Positions 9,043 to 18,266 of a stretch of DNA of 64,000 bases are shown here, one piece after another (positions within the stretch are counted from its first letter, which is position 1; every line of letters starts with the position of its first letter). Under the pieces are notes generated by a model, which was given only the letters and a program-made list of their open reading frames with translations, was not told the origin of the DNA and searched no databases. Source of the DNA: JAFEDN01 sp963712715 (GTDB taxonomy: Bacteria > Pseudomonadota > Gammaproteobacteria > Coxiellales > Coxiellaceae); contig CAVQJI010000037.1 in NCBI GenBank assembly GCA_963712715.1, positions 248,001-312,000 of the forward strand. The letters are read 5' to 3'. Both the position numbers and the translations under genes were made by a program.

Positions 9043-12000
9043 TTATTGCTCAAAAAATTCACCATCCCTGATTGATCGAGAAATATTTTCATCGGCGTAT
9101 TTTTTTAAGTCCTTAAAAAACTGATACGCTGAAGAAAATGGAGAAATTTCCTGCATAACTCTTTCAGACTCTTTCTTTAACCGAATATCTTCAGGAAAAG
9201 GCTCTCCTAATTTCCCAGAGCGACCTCCTGAAATAGCCGAAGAAAATAAAGCAAGACAAGCCTCTTCATAGCACTGTTTTCTATAGAGATTAGTGCTTTC
9301 CAGGTAATGAATAACAAAATCCGTATGATCGTAAATCAGATCATTAGATGCTTTACTGAGTATGTATGAAATAACCTTAAAGTCAGTAGGACTTGATATT
9401 TTGTTTAACCATTCATTTAATAAACCTATCACTTCATGATCCAGTACACCAACTATTACATTAAAAAGCTCACTAGCATTCTGATAAAAAATGGTATTGC
9501 TATTTTTGTGTGAACTCATCCATCTCATGAGCTGCTCGAAAATATCTCTAAATTCAGGTGACTCTCGAAAACGTAAAGGAACATGAAGATAAGGCCCATA
9601 ATTGGAGGGGCGATAACGCCAGTTCTTTTTATTCTCAGCTATTTCAACGCGATCCATAAAAAATTGGGCAGTCCGTACAGGATAATATTTTGATGCATTA
9701 GCTAAAAAAATTTCAACCCAATGCCCTTCTAGTTCCGGGAGATGGATGAGCCGAGTGAGGAAAAAATCAACCTCTTGTTCAGTCAAAATATTAAAAGGTA
9801 CTTCCTTATTATCTGTAAAAATACTTAAGACACAGTCAGCAATTCTTGATGAGTTCCCAATATTCGCTTTTTTCAAAAGATTAAATCCTATGGATGGGTT
9901 CTTGTTTACAAGGCATCGCACTGAAGAAACAGCCGACAAAATAGTATGGAAATCATCACCAGAGAGGAGTCTACTTAGTATATTGATATCAACTTCTTGG
10001 TTTTGTAACCCATCAATATCAAAATTAAAATAACCTCTAGCTACGGCAACATGCAGATTTTTATTTCCAGAATCAAGAAATTGATGAATAATTTTTATGG
10101 CACCATCGTGATCTTTCTGCAATAGCTGAAAAAGTGCCGCAGCACAAAATTGAACCATTTGTGAGTTCGAATTTAACAATACATTTTCTAAAGTCAGCCG
10201 TACAAGAGGTAATGATGACTGCAGAAGAGGTTCATATAGTAATATGGGATGCTTATTGCTACTATTAAAGTTATGTTCTATCTTTTCTAAAATATTTTCT
10301 ATGAAAGAGTACAGATTAGCCACATCTAGGTAAGTCTTTAAAAGATCAGAGATGAGCGAATCTAGATACTGTTTCCAAATCAAATCTCCTTCCACTCCAT
10401 GCATACCTTTTATATGATCCAACCTGTCAATTAAAGCCAGTGTCGTTCTAAACTCTAAGGTGTTGGGTAAAGACCTAATAATTTTCTCTGCGAGTGATTT
10501 AATCTCTCCAGTATTATAATTTGCATGCCATGATATCGAACGAGCAATTTCAACTAACACAATAGAGTCAATGTTTTTAGTAAGAGTGGCCTGATTAATT
10601 TTCTCAAGAGTGATGATAAACTCTTGTGTCCAAGCCTCATGGTCGCTTATATTATTTATATAAAAAGGATAACGGAGTGCAGCTTCAAGAAAACGAGCAG
10701 CCAATACTGCTCTTTTAACTATCGGATGAGATAAAAAATCAATAGCATTATCAATCACAGTGCGGCGTAATTCAACAATATCAGCATTTAATCTTACAGA
10801 AAACGGACGTATATAAAAATTAACTCCTTTTGAATAAGTATCTCTACCTTCAGCCTGTAGGATTGGCTTGAGTATATCGAATGGGGTATAACAATAATTC
10901 CAAGAACCATCTTTTTTTAGCAAAAATAGCCCAAAATCAACTATTTTTCTGTTGTAATCTATCGGTTTATTTGGTTTTATTGCGCAAAAATCTGACAATA
11001 CGCGAATTGCATGATGAGGATATTGTCGTGGTTGTCGCTCGTCCTCCTTCCCAAGATCCCATAACAACCTGCATGCTTCGGGCAAATGATCAATATTATA
11101 AGCAGCATATTTAATAAGCTCAGGCAGCATATTTGTCTCTTTGTTTTCTTGCATAATGCGTTTAGCAAAGTCTAAACTTTTCTCTGGCTGATAGTATGCT
11201 AATGAGGTAACAGCAGAAATATGAGTTTTATTAGAGACATCAAGTCTATTCCACATATCATTTAATAAATTACTACTACTCGTAATGCCATTTTCCAAAC
11301 GCCAATCCAGTTTTCCGAAATTTAAAAGAATATTTTCTATATATTGTTGATATTCTTTTTTTACTGTATTAAATAATGATTCTGCATATCCTGTCGAGGA
11401 ACCATTTGGTCCAATACAAGCCTCTTCAATTAGGAAATCAGCCAACATATCTGGTGATATTCGATATTTACCTGCTCTTTTGAAAAGTATTCCAGATTTT
11501 TCTAAAAAATTAATTATACGAACAGTATCATAAGTTTTAGTGCCTTCCTGCTGCTCAATGATTGCTGAAACTGAAGGGTCTTCAGGATAAAAAGGTTGTA
11601 TGAGAGAAACAACTTTAAGGATTTTTTTTGTGGATTCCTTGTCGGTTCCTCTACCTATTTCACCCAAAAAAATTTCCCTAAATTTTTTGAAGAATTGGTC
11701 CCGAAAAAGATGCTCATTTTTTATTAGGTCTAATTGACCTCTTTTTTTTGAAATAATTTTCGCAGTTATTACCGTTGCTAATGGACAATCTATAGTAAGG
11801 GCTGCAATTGTTTCAGCATCCTCTTCAACACCACCTGAAATTTTAAGTACTTGCCTAGCAAGCTCCGTAGCGTACTCTAAATTAAGTGGTTCAATATAAA
11901 CTTCATGAAAATTTTCAACGTGAGAAATTTGAGTCTTAATCTTATCCACTCCATATGGACGAAGAGAAAGAAGTAGCGTGGCATTATTAGAAGGTGCCTC

Positions 12001-13062
12001 CACATATTGAAAAAGGAATTGAAGATTGTCTTCTTCGTGCGCATCATCAATTACTAATAGTTTTTTTCCTGTCCCTAGATCCTCAAGACTTTTTGGAGTT
12101 ATCACTTGTCTTGGCGAAAGAAAACGAATCATCACATCGGAATATACTTCTTGATACTTCTCAGTCAATGCCTTTAATATTCGCGATTTTCCTACTCCTC
12201 CTTTCCCAACTAAAAAAATAAGCCTTTCTTGTGGATTATATAGAATATCGATGATTTTCTGAATTTCCTCGCCTCTTCCAACAAGATCCCATGCATGATT
12301 AAATAAATGGTCAGAATCTTTGAAAGGTTCCCAAAATATTTTGTCTGTTTGCCAGGGGCCCGGTTCCATTTCTCCTAGTAAAGCCAGTCGCTGGCCACGA
12401 AAAAATATATCTACTAACTTTATCTGCTCGTCTTTAGTTAGATCTAGGCGGATTTTTTTTGATACATCCTCTCTATCCCATATTTCCCAACCATGGTGTG
12501 CGCGAATTGCTTCTCGTGCTTGTGGGCTTGCGACGCAACCAAGAATTAAAAATTTTTCCTTTGCTTCCTTTTTATTTTTCGCCACTGCTGCATCCACTTT
12601 TTGAGGACCAAATTGATTGACGCGTTTGCATTGAAAATTATAAATAGTTCCATCAGGAAAAATAACATCAATATCAATGCCATCTTGGTTATGCCCCAAG
12701 GTTCCGGCTCCATGTACTTTCCCGCCTTGTTTTTTATGTATAGCCTCCAAAAAATACTCACAAAAGCGCTCAAAAGTGCGAGGGCTTAAAGCATAAAAAG
12801 GAAAAGGCTGGTCAAAAGAAGTTATTACTAATTGAGGGGTAGGAATGTACCCTGCAGCCGCCAAAAGATCATTAAGATCAGCATTCAAAGCATCAGCAAT
12901 GACAGGTATTAATTTATTGCGTGGTCTTGATTTGCCTGATTCCCAGCGACTAATGTTTTGCTGAGAAGATCCTATTAATTTTGCTAAATCGACCTGCTCA
13001 ATCCCTGCCTGCTCCCGAAGCTTAAGAAGCTTGGAGCCAAATTCTTCATAACTAGATTTCAA
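9043..13062 (-). CDS. XRE-HTH / PDDEXK nuclease / STAND NTPase protein, 1339 aa (Avs-like layout)
   Basis: Residues 9-70 form an XRE helix-turn-helix (LREQAGIEQVDLAKLIGSS, ISRWESGKSRP). Residues ~93-205 form a Mrr/Cap4-like PDDEXK nuclease: GIDIDV (D130, D132) and NFQCK, a QxK variant of ExK (Q144, K146). Residues ~262-420 are a STAND-type P-loop module: Walker A GKGGVGKS ending at S293, Walker B LLVIDDAH (D339, D340), then LSLRPYG. About 800 C-terminal helical residues look like solenoid repeats. Effector nuclease + STAND + sensor repeats is the Avs antiviral layout; the N-terminal HTH may add self-regulation. The start is TTG at 13062, supported by AGGAG 7 nt upstream. It heads the minus-strand unit. 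The antiviral role is inference. Confidence 0.88.
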   Translation of the reverse strand: MKSSYEEFGSKLLKLREQAGIEQVDLAKLIGSSQQNISRWESGKSRPRNKLIPVIADALNADLNDLLAAAGYIPTPQLVITSFDQPFPFYALSPRTFERFCEYFLEAIHKKQGGKVHGAGTLGHNQDGIDIDVIFPDGTIYNFQCKRVNQFGPQKVDAAVAKNKKEAKEKFLILGCVASPQAREAIRAHHGWEIWDREDVSKKIRLDLTKDEQIKLVDIFFRGQRLALLGEMEPGPWQTDKIFWEPFKDSDHLFNHAWDLVGRGEEIQKIIDILYNPQERLIFLVGKGGVGKSRILKALTEKYQEVYSDVMIRFLSPRQVITPKSLEDLGTGKKLLVIDDAHEEDNLQFLFQYVEAPSNNATLLLSLRPYGVDKIKTQISHVENFHEVYIEPLNLEYATELARQVLKISGGVEEDAETIAALTIDCPLATVITAKIISKKRGQLDLIKNEHLFRDQFFKKFREIFLGEIGRGTDKESTKKILKVVSLIQPFYPEDPSVSAIIEQQEGTKTYDTVRIINFLEKSGILFKRAGKYRISPDMLADFLIEEACIGPNGSSTGYAESLFNTVKKEYQQYIENILLNFGKLDWRLENGITSSSNLLNDMWNRLDVSNKTHISAVTSLAYYQPEKSLDFAKRIMQENKETNMLPELIKYAAYNIDHLPEACRLLWDLGKEDERQPRQYPHHAIRVLSDFCAIKPNKPIDYNRKIVDFGLFLLKKDGSWNYCYTPFDILKPILQAEGRDTYSKGVNFYIRPFSVRLNADIVELRRTVIDNAIDFLSHPIVKRAVLAARFLEAALRYPFYINNISDHEAWTQEFIITLEKINQATLTKNIDSIVLVEIARSISWHANYNTGEIKSLAEKIIRSLPNTLEFRTTLALIDRLDHIKGMHGVEGDLIWKQYLDSLISDLLKTYLDVANLYSFIENILEKIEHNFNSSNKHPILLYEPLLQSSLPLVRLTLENVLLNSNSQMVQFCAAALFQLLQKDHDGAIKIIHQFLDSGNKNLHVAVARGYFNFDIDGLQNQEVDINILSRLLSGDDFHTILSAVSSVRCLVNKNPSIGFNLLKKANIGNSSRIADCVLSIFTDNKEVPFNILTEQEVDFFLTRLIHLPELEGHWVEIFLANASKYYPVRTAQFFMDRVEIAENKKNWRYRPSNYGPYLHVPLRFRESPEFRDIFEQLMRWMSSHKNSNTIFYQNASELFNVIVGVLDHEVIGLLNEWLNKISSPTDFKVISYILSKASNDLIYDHTDFVIHYLESTNLYRKQCYEEACLALFSSAISGGRSGKLGEPFPEDIRLKKESERVMQEISPFSSAYQFFKDLKKYADENISRSIRDGEFFEQ

Positions 13063-13311
13063 TTCAGTACTCCTAAATAAGGTTTAACTTATAAAACACA
13101 TTTTATGCGTTTTATTTATATTTGTCAACTGGTCAAAAAAATTTAAACTCGGACTTAAATCGGAGCGGAATAAAACGGCGAGACTATAACAGGTATATTT
13201 AAATTATAAATTTATCTTTATTTTATTATTAAATTGATTTTTTTAAATATAAATATTTATCTTTATTTCTCATTGATATAACGACCTTTCAGGTCTATAT
13301 TGTGGGGGAGC

Positions 13312-13799
13312 AACCTTGCACGCCAATAGAGGAACTATTGCCGTCAGTGAAGCAAGTAATCCTCGCTGAATGCGGGCGTAAAGTAGCGGCGGTTAAAACC
13401 CACTATGCGAAAAAAATCACTGAATCTCATCAGCAATGGCAGGAGATGCAGGTGCTCTTACAGGAGGCCAAGCAACAAAAACAACAGCTTTAAAATGAAT
13501 TGACTGAGACACAAACTAAGCTGGTAGAACAGAATGCCCATATCAAATTGCATGAACGACAACTTGCTGAGGATGATAAGCGCTTAAAAAATATGGAAGA
13601 CCAATATCAAACTTTATTGATCACGCATGAACGATCTTTGACAGAAAAGAGAATGATTGAAAAACAAGCGACAGATTGTCAGGATCGTTATTAACGCTGC
13701 GAGCAAGAACTCAAAGCTTTGCAGACTGCTAAACATGCGACAGATATTGAGTTAGCGAGCATAAGAGCGCGTTTAAATAATAATAAAATTACCGCTTAA
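13312..13799 (+). pseudogene. KfrA-like gene copy 2, decayed
   Basis: This matches the 3' two thirds of the KfrA-like gene at 1876-2528 but lacks the DNA-binding N-terminus and start. In-frame stops interrupt it: TAA at 13491 where copy 1 has CAA, and TAA at about 13692 where copy 1 has CGT. It keeps the correct phase at the A run where copy 1 is shifted, so it documents the ancestral frame. It closes the island in direct orientation to copy 1. Confidence 0.75.
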
Positions 13800-13819
13800 A
13801 TTAAACTTTTTTCCATTAG
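13329..13819 (+). repeat. Direct repeat, copy 2
   Basis: This is the partner of 2059-2547. Similarity begins abruptly near GAGGAA and ends after the CATTAG that follows the coding part. Recombination between the copies would delete the three large genes in one step. Confidence 0.72.
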
Positions 13820-14137
13820 GCTTGCTGATTACAAAGCCAAAACTCTAATAATTAAATGCTTGGTTCTCATTGACTCTTTTATTCATCATCAATTTTTCTG
13901 TATAATTTTAACCCAAACCAAGTTGCCTGCTAGTAAAAAACCTAATTGAAGCCTAGTAAGTCCTAGTTGAGTCCTGCAAATCTTCGATTCTCTAATTTTG
14001 CTAGTTGTTTATATCATATGGCCTCATGGTTCTTTATGTGATTACAAAAAGATTATTTTATTAGTGATTATCTTCAATTTATTAGTAATAAAAAATTGTA
14101 TAATAAATTCTTGCCTCCTCATACCTAATTAGCTAAG
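13820..14137. other. Intergenic AT-rich region, no gene seen
   Basis: The stretch has runs of A/T and short repeated CTAGT/CTAAT words (13,929-14,005) but no ORF or hairpin I can support. It separates the island from the zeta-like gene pair and probably contains that pair's promoter. Confidence 0.4.
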
Positions 14138-14173
14138 ATGCTTCTTCAGCTAACCAGGAGTAGACACTCAGCC

Positions 14174-14755
14174 ATGCCTCATTTAATGATTATTGCAGGA
14201 GCGAACGGAGCCGGGAAGACCAGCGTCGCACCTTCATTATTGCGAGATGCACTGAAAGTGGATCATTACGTGAATGCAGATATCCTTGCTCAAGGACTTT
14301 GTGGATTTGCTCCTGAGCAGGAGGCTTTTAAGGCTGGCCGAATTATGCTGGCACACCTGCATCATCTCGCTAATGAAAAAATGAATTTTGCTTTTGAAAC
14401 GACTTTAGCAAGTAAAACTTTCGTGGCTTGGATTAACCCCCTGAAGGAACAAGGTTACTATTTTCATTTAGTTTACTTATGGTTGGAAAGTCCTGAACTT
14501 GCTATCTCTCGGGTTGCCGAGAGAGTAAAGTTAGGCGGACATGCCGTGCCAGAAAACACTATCCGAAGGCGGTATCAAGGAAGCTTAAATAATTTTTTCA
14601 ATTTATATCAGCCTATCACCGATTCCTGGCAATTTTATAATAATTCAGCATTGAATTCCCCAAGATTAATTGCTTCAGGAGCAGGAATACAATCTCAAAA
14701 AATTATTGATTCTAATATATGGAAAAACTTATTGAAGGCCCACCATGGAAAATAA
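14174..14755 (+). CDS. Zeta-toxin-like P-loop kinase
   Basis: The product is ~193 residues, starting MPHLMIIAGANGAGKTSVAP; GANGAGKT is the Walker A loop. FAFETTLAS is the equivalent of the substrate-binding segment of zeta/UDP-N-acetylglucosamine kinases, and Arg-rich RVAERVKLGGHAVPENTIRR resembles the lid with catalytic Arg residues. This family phosphorylates sugar nucleotides or similar small molecules and is often a toxin. I prefer the ATG at 14174; AGGAG lies 13 nt upstream, rather far, and an ATG at 14138 is the alternative. It overlaps a small downstream ORF by 11 bp, consistent with a two-gene toxin-type unit. The toxin role is inferred. Confidence 0.75.
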   Translation: MPHLMIIAGANGAGKTSVAPSLLRDALKVDHYVNADILAQGLCGFAPEQEAFKAGRIMLAHLHHLANEKMNFAFETTLASKTFVAWINPLKEQGYYFHLVYLWLESPELAISRVAERVKLGGHAVPENTIRRRYQGSLNNFFNLYQPITDSWQFYNNSALNSPRLIASGAGIQSQKIIDSNIWKNLLKAHHGK

Positions 14756-14945
14756 ATCCTTAGAAAATGATACCATCTCTGAGTTTTTCAAAAATAACGG
14801 AGAGGTCACTAAAACCTTACATGCCGGAATCAGACTCGCATTGTTAAAACATAAACAAGCTGGCAACTCTGTCTGCACTTGGCGTGAAGGAAAAGTTGTT
14901 TGGGTTGAGTCAGATAATATTCCTTTCGAAAAAGAAAAAACTTGA
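14745..14945 (+). CDS. Small acidic protein paired with the zeta-like kinase
   Basis: This 66-residue protein overlaps the kinase gene by 11 bp. It has the sequence features KTLHAGIRLALLKHKQAGNS and CTWREGKVVWVE and a charged C-terminus. I do not recognise a named family, but a small ORF coupled behind a zeta-like kinase is a repeated arrangement, so it is a candidate antitoxin or regulator. No membrane segment or signal peptide is seen. Confidence 0.55.
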   Translation: MENKSLENDTISEFFKNNGEVTKTLHAGIRLALLKHKQAGNSVCTWREGKVVWVESDNIPFEKEKT

Positions 14946-15096
14946 ACAGTAATCTGTAGATATTTTATAGGCATTACTGACAAAATATCATTACTTACTA
15001 TATCATTATAAAAACAATTCTGTTTTAAAGTTATTACTAAATATATGAAGAAAACAGACCCTAAGTTTTTTTGAAATAAAAACAAAAATCAACCAT

Positions 15097-15898
15097 TTGA
15101 AAAAACTGGTAGAAAAAAATCTTTACCCTGAGTGCCAGCCTACACTTATGAACAACATTTTTACAGGAACGGTTCATAAAGCTTTAACATTAGAAAATAA
15201 GAAAATTTATAGAGCCAGATGGAATGAAAAAGGACGCCTGTTTACGAATACGCATGAACTGATCTATCCGAAAAAAGAATTTGCGAAAAAGAATAGATTT
15301 AATAATGATGGTCAAAGTTTTTTTATGCAGCTATTTGTGAGCTGGGAACAATTATAGAGATCAGACCCGATATTAATAAATTTTTTACTATCTCAAGATT
15401 TAGTTTATCTTCAAATGAATTACCATATTTTTTTCCTATTGGCTTTAAAGATACTACCCCTACTAAAAATAAACAAAAAATCATTATTAATTTTTTAAAT
15501 TCAGAAATAACCAAGAAGATACATGCAAAGGATGGTTACAATATGACAATATTAATAGGACAACACTTCTTGACTAAACCTCTTATAATTGAAAAAGACA
15601 AATATTCTTATGCAGGAATAGCGTATCCAAGTGTAGAATCAAAATTTATCTCCAATAAGACGACTTATAACCTTGCTATGAAACCAGATTTTTTTGATCG
15701 TTATTATTCTATTGAGGAATCCATTGTTTATGTACTGACAAAAGAGTTATAACCCCATCAATAAGGGAGTGGTAAATGAAGCAGGACAGATTTTATGGAC
15801 ATATGATTTTGAGGAAATGCGGGATAGAGTATCTAAAGGACTACTTTATCATGAAACAATTCATAAAGGTATTATTGGAATGGAAACTTTATTATGAT
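15097..15898 (+). pseudogene. RES-domain (NAD-degrading toxin-type) gene, frameshifted
   Basis: Two frames join into one protein if one T is added to the seven-T run near 15317-15323: IYRARWNEKGRLF ... RFNNDGQSFFYAAICELGTI ... then GIAYPSVESKFISNKTTYNL. The pattern YRAR, RFN..G..FY, E, and (D/A)GIAYPS..N is that of RES domains, which cleave NAD+ in RES-Xre toxin pairs. A further shift near 15752 would add a tail ending GIIGMETLL at 15898. No Xre-type antitoxin is adjacent. It is a decayed toxin gene or a sequence with homopolymer errors. The RES call rests on my reading of motifs. Confidence 0.5.
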
Positions 15899-16613
15899 GA
15901 GACTCATATTAACATTCCTATAATAACTGTTTTCTGGCAAAGCGCCGACCGTTTATGCAAGCCTCAGACTTAACCCCTCTTTTATGGATTTAAATAGAAT
16001 CCTTATACTAAAGATTCTAAGTTACTTTTAACTTTTTTATTCCCGCGATGGAGGATCGCAAGGGGTGAATCGCGATACTTCCCCTTCATTGCCAGCATCA
16101 GCTCCGCCAAGCACAGGATATATACCAGGAAGCAATTCTCGCTGTATTCAGCGAGAATTGCTGCAATAATTCTTTCCGCTTTTTCTTTTTTGATTAGGTG
16201 ATAACATGTAAATTGCAATAAAAAACGTTATGCTGTTGACAAAATTCCTGGCGGGATAATCCACTTACCGCCTGTTCATCAATGTAACGATTTTAAATAC
16301 GCGTCGTGGTTTTGCGGGGTGTTCATAGCCATTTTTTCTGATTTTTAAAAAAATAGCTTGAACAAAATCTTCAAGGTTTAAAAGACGTACTTTGCCAAAC
16401 GTTTACCATACTAAGATTATACAAATATATATTTTAAATTTATTTTAGGTATGATACAGTAAGAATCGTGGTATATGCACTGAGAAGTTGTTTAACCGCC
16501 GAGAGAATCTGTTCAAATTAAAATCAAATTGGTAAAATTCTAAATAAAGATTCTCCATTACTAGCCTTCAGCAAATACTGAGGGAGTACACAAAAATAAA
16601 ATAAGGAAGTTTT
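15899..16613. other. Gap with a short coding-like fragment and a hairpin
   Basis: No full gene is visible. On the minus strand, 16265 to ~16400 reads LNLEDFVQAIFLKIRKNGYE then HPAKPRRVFKIVTLMNRR and a stop, which looks like the end of an unidentified protein without a start. A 71-residue minus ORF at 16003-16218 overlaps the hairpin and is not convincing. A candidate -10 box TATGAT near 16450 precedes the next gene. Confidence 0.35.
16132..16161. repeat. 13-bp stem, 4-nt loop inverted repeat
   Basis: GCAATTCTCGCTG and its exact reverse complement flank TATT. It lacks a T tract on either side, so it is not an obvious terminator. It may be a relic of a mobile element end. Confidence 0.55.
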
Positions 16614-17375
16614 ATGAGCAAACGTCAAAGACAAGTCCAACTCAAAAGTCTATTCATTTTACCCTTAGTAATATTGAGTAGCCCAGCAGAAGCCGCTGGT
16701 GGCATGATACAGATGACTGGACGTACTTTACAAAAGACAGAATCAGACCCCTTCTTTTGTCATTCAGATTACATTTGCTTTCCTCCAGTGACCGATAGCA
16801 AAAATCCAATGGCAGGTCTTGGGGTGGCCATGACATTTTTTTAAATCGTGCGGAGATGTAGATCAGAATCAGTATCTTTACAACCCACTCCAAAATTTTA
16901 CATCCCAAGTTAGAAGCGGCGAAGTTTGCGAAGGAACTGTATTTTCTGGAGGAAAAAACTGCAGTCAATCTATGCAGCCTTTTTGGGGAGACATTCCTCT
17001 ATCACAATCTGATCAGGATGGTAATTCATCTCCGTGCGGCGATGCGGTAGTTGTTTCAGGAGAGAAAAATCAAACTGTAAGACCCGTATTGTTCAATGTT
17101 TTCTAAATGGCATCATCAATATCACTCAAAATTACGAGCGTATCGCTACCCAGGCATGCGCAAACACAGAAAAGGTAATCAGTAATGTTAATGTGGGCGC
17201 CATAGTGGGGGGTGTTTTGGGAGGCCTTACATTTATTGTAATTGGAGGCTATATGGCAATTAAAAAAGCTTATAAGAGTGGATATGAGGCCGGAATGGGG
17301 GAAAGAACGGGATTAACTAGTACACTAAACCCTGGCGTGCCAAGCCCCAGGACAGGCGGTAGAATATATTTTTGA
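16614..17375 (+). pseudogene. Exported Cys-rich, membrane-anchored protein, two frameshifts
   Basis: AAGGAA precedes the ATG. A signal peptide is clear: basic MSKRQRQVQLK, a hydrophobic stretch, then SSPAEA. Three frames then join into ~250 residues. The first shift is in a T run at ~16,837-16,843 (one T too many), leading into KSCGDVDQNQYLYNPLQNF and SGEVCEGTVFSGGKNC. The second, near 17,077, has one A too few and leads into CKTRIVQCFLNGIINITQ. The C-terminal region has one membrane helix (GAIVGGVLGGLTFIVIGGY) and a charged tail. I do not recognise the family. It lies immediately upstream of the MNIO gene in the same direction, so it may be a partner, target or receptor. Confidence 0.5.
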
Positions 17376-17450
17376 TTGCTTCAAACAACGTAGGACTGAG
17401 GGAAGTGAACTCACCCAATCTCAGACTTACTCAGCTTCTTAAAGCTGTCT

Positions 17451-18266
17451 ATGAGCAAAAATTTTAACCAGAAAATCCGGATCGGATATCGGTGGGATGA
17501 TAATAGTCAAAATCCGAGAGTAATCGAAGGCAAAAATAAAAATCTTATAGATTATATTGAAGTAAATTATCCTGTCTCCCCACTTGATGACCTTAAGAAA
17601 CTTAATATTCCCATTTTGGCCCATACAAGTCATAATGCACTTTGTTCTGCCGCTGGACTAAATTACTCAATTTCAGGACAGGTAAAAGAAAATGCCGATT
17701 TATTTAACTCACCATGGATTGGCGAACACTTATCATTTGTGGGATACGAGAAAGAGGGCGCGCTGGGCTATGTTATTAATCCAATTTTTTCTTATGAATT
17801 CATGGAAGTAACGGTAGCAAATATTTCATGTCTGAAGAAACTTTACCAACGACCCATAGCCGTTGAGCTTGCCCCTCTTTATTATTATAAAGGAGATTTT
17901 AAAAACGAACTGGATTTTACTTCTGAAGTTGCTCGCCGATCAGATAGTTACATTATCTTTGATCTTGCTCACTGGTTAATTTCCAATAAAAACATACGTC
18001 GAGAAAAATACTATGGATTAGACGATATAGAATTTGATAGAGTTATTGAACTACACGTTGCTGGTATGCGAAAAAGTGGACGCACAAATTATTGGTACGA
18101 CGGTCATGAAATTCCTCCTTCCTCTGAAATATACGATATATTACCTTTTCTTCTTGAAAAAATGCCAAATATTAAAGCTATTACTATAGAACACTCAATG
18201 AAGGGAGATGAAAAAGAGCTGTTTAGATGCGCCGAAATTCTCAAGGGAATAGTTAATGGACGATGA
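17451..18266 (+). CDS. MNIO-family enzyme (multinuclear non-heme iron oxidative enzyme, DUF692)
   Basis: This 271-residue TIM-barrel protein has the metal-ligand pattern of DUF692/MNIO enzymes: E37 (IEVNYPVS), H58 and H61 (HTSHNAL), E92-H93 (GEHLSFVG), E139 (AVELAP), D171 and H174 (FDLAHW), H202 (ELHVAGM), D217 and H219 (YDGHEIPPSS), E247-H248 (TIEHS). Known members (MbnB, TglH, bufferin enzymes) use two or three irons and O2 to rewrite Cys residues in ribosomal peptides, with a partner protein. The next gene overlaps by 11 bp and is probably that partner. No strong ribosome-binding site is seen before the ATG. The frame is intact, unlike several neighbours. Confidence 0.86.
   Translation: MSKNFNQKIRIGYRWDDNSQNPRVIEGKNKNLIDYIEVNYPVSPLDDLKKLNIPILAHTSHNALCSAAGLNYSISGQVKENADLFNSPWIGEHLSFVGYEKEGALGYVINPIFSYEFMEVTVANISCLKKLYQRPIAVELAPLYYYKGDFKNELDFTSEVARRSDSYIIFDLAHWLISNKNIRREKYYGLDDIEFDRVIELHVAGMRKSGRTNYWYDGHEIPPSSEIYDILPFLLEKMPNIKAITIEHSMKGDEKELFRCAEILKGIVNGR

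Noticed and set aside
9746..12789. Several plus-strand and alternative-frame ORFs of 60-95 residues
   Set aside because: They are shadows of the intact 1339-residue gene on the minus strand and have no start signals or motifs.
13929..14005. Short repeated CTAGT/CTAAT words suggesting a repeat array
   Set aside because: Spacing and sequence are irregular; no CRISPR or iteron structure can be drawn.
15776..15973. 65-residue plus-strand ORF
   Set aside because: An overlapping frame reads as the continuation of the RES-type gene; this frame has no features.
16003..16218. 71-residue minus-strand ORF
   Set aside because: It overlaps a strong hairpin, lacks a ribosome-binding site and has no coding signature.
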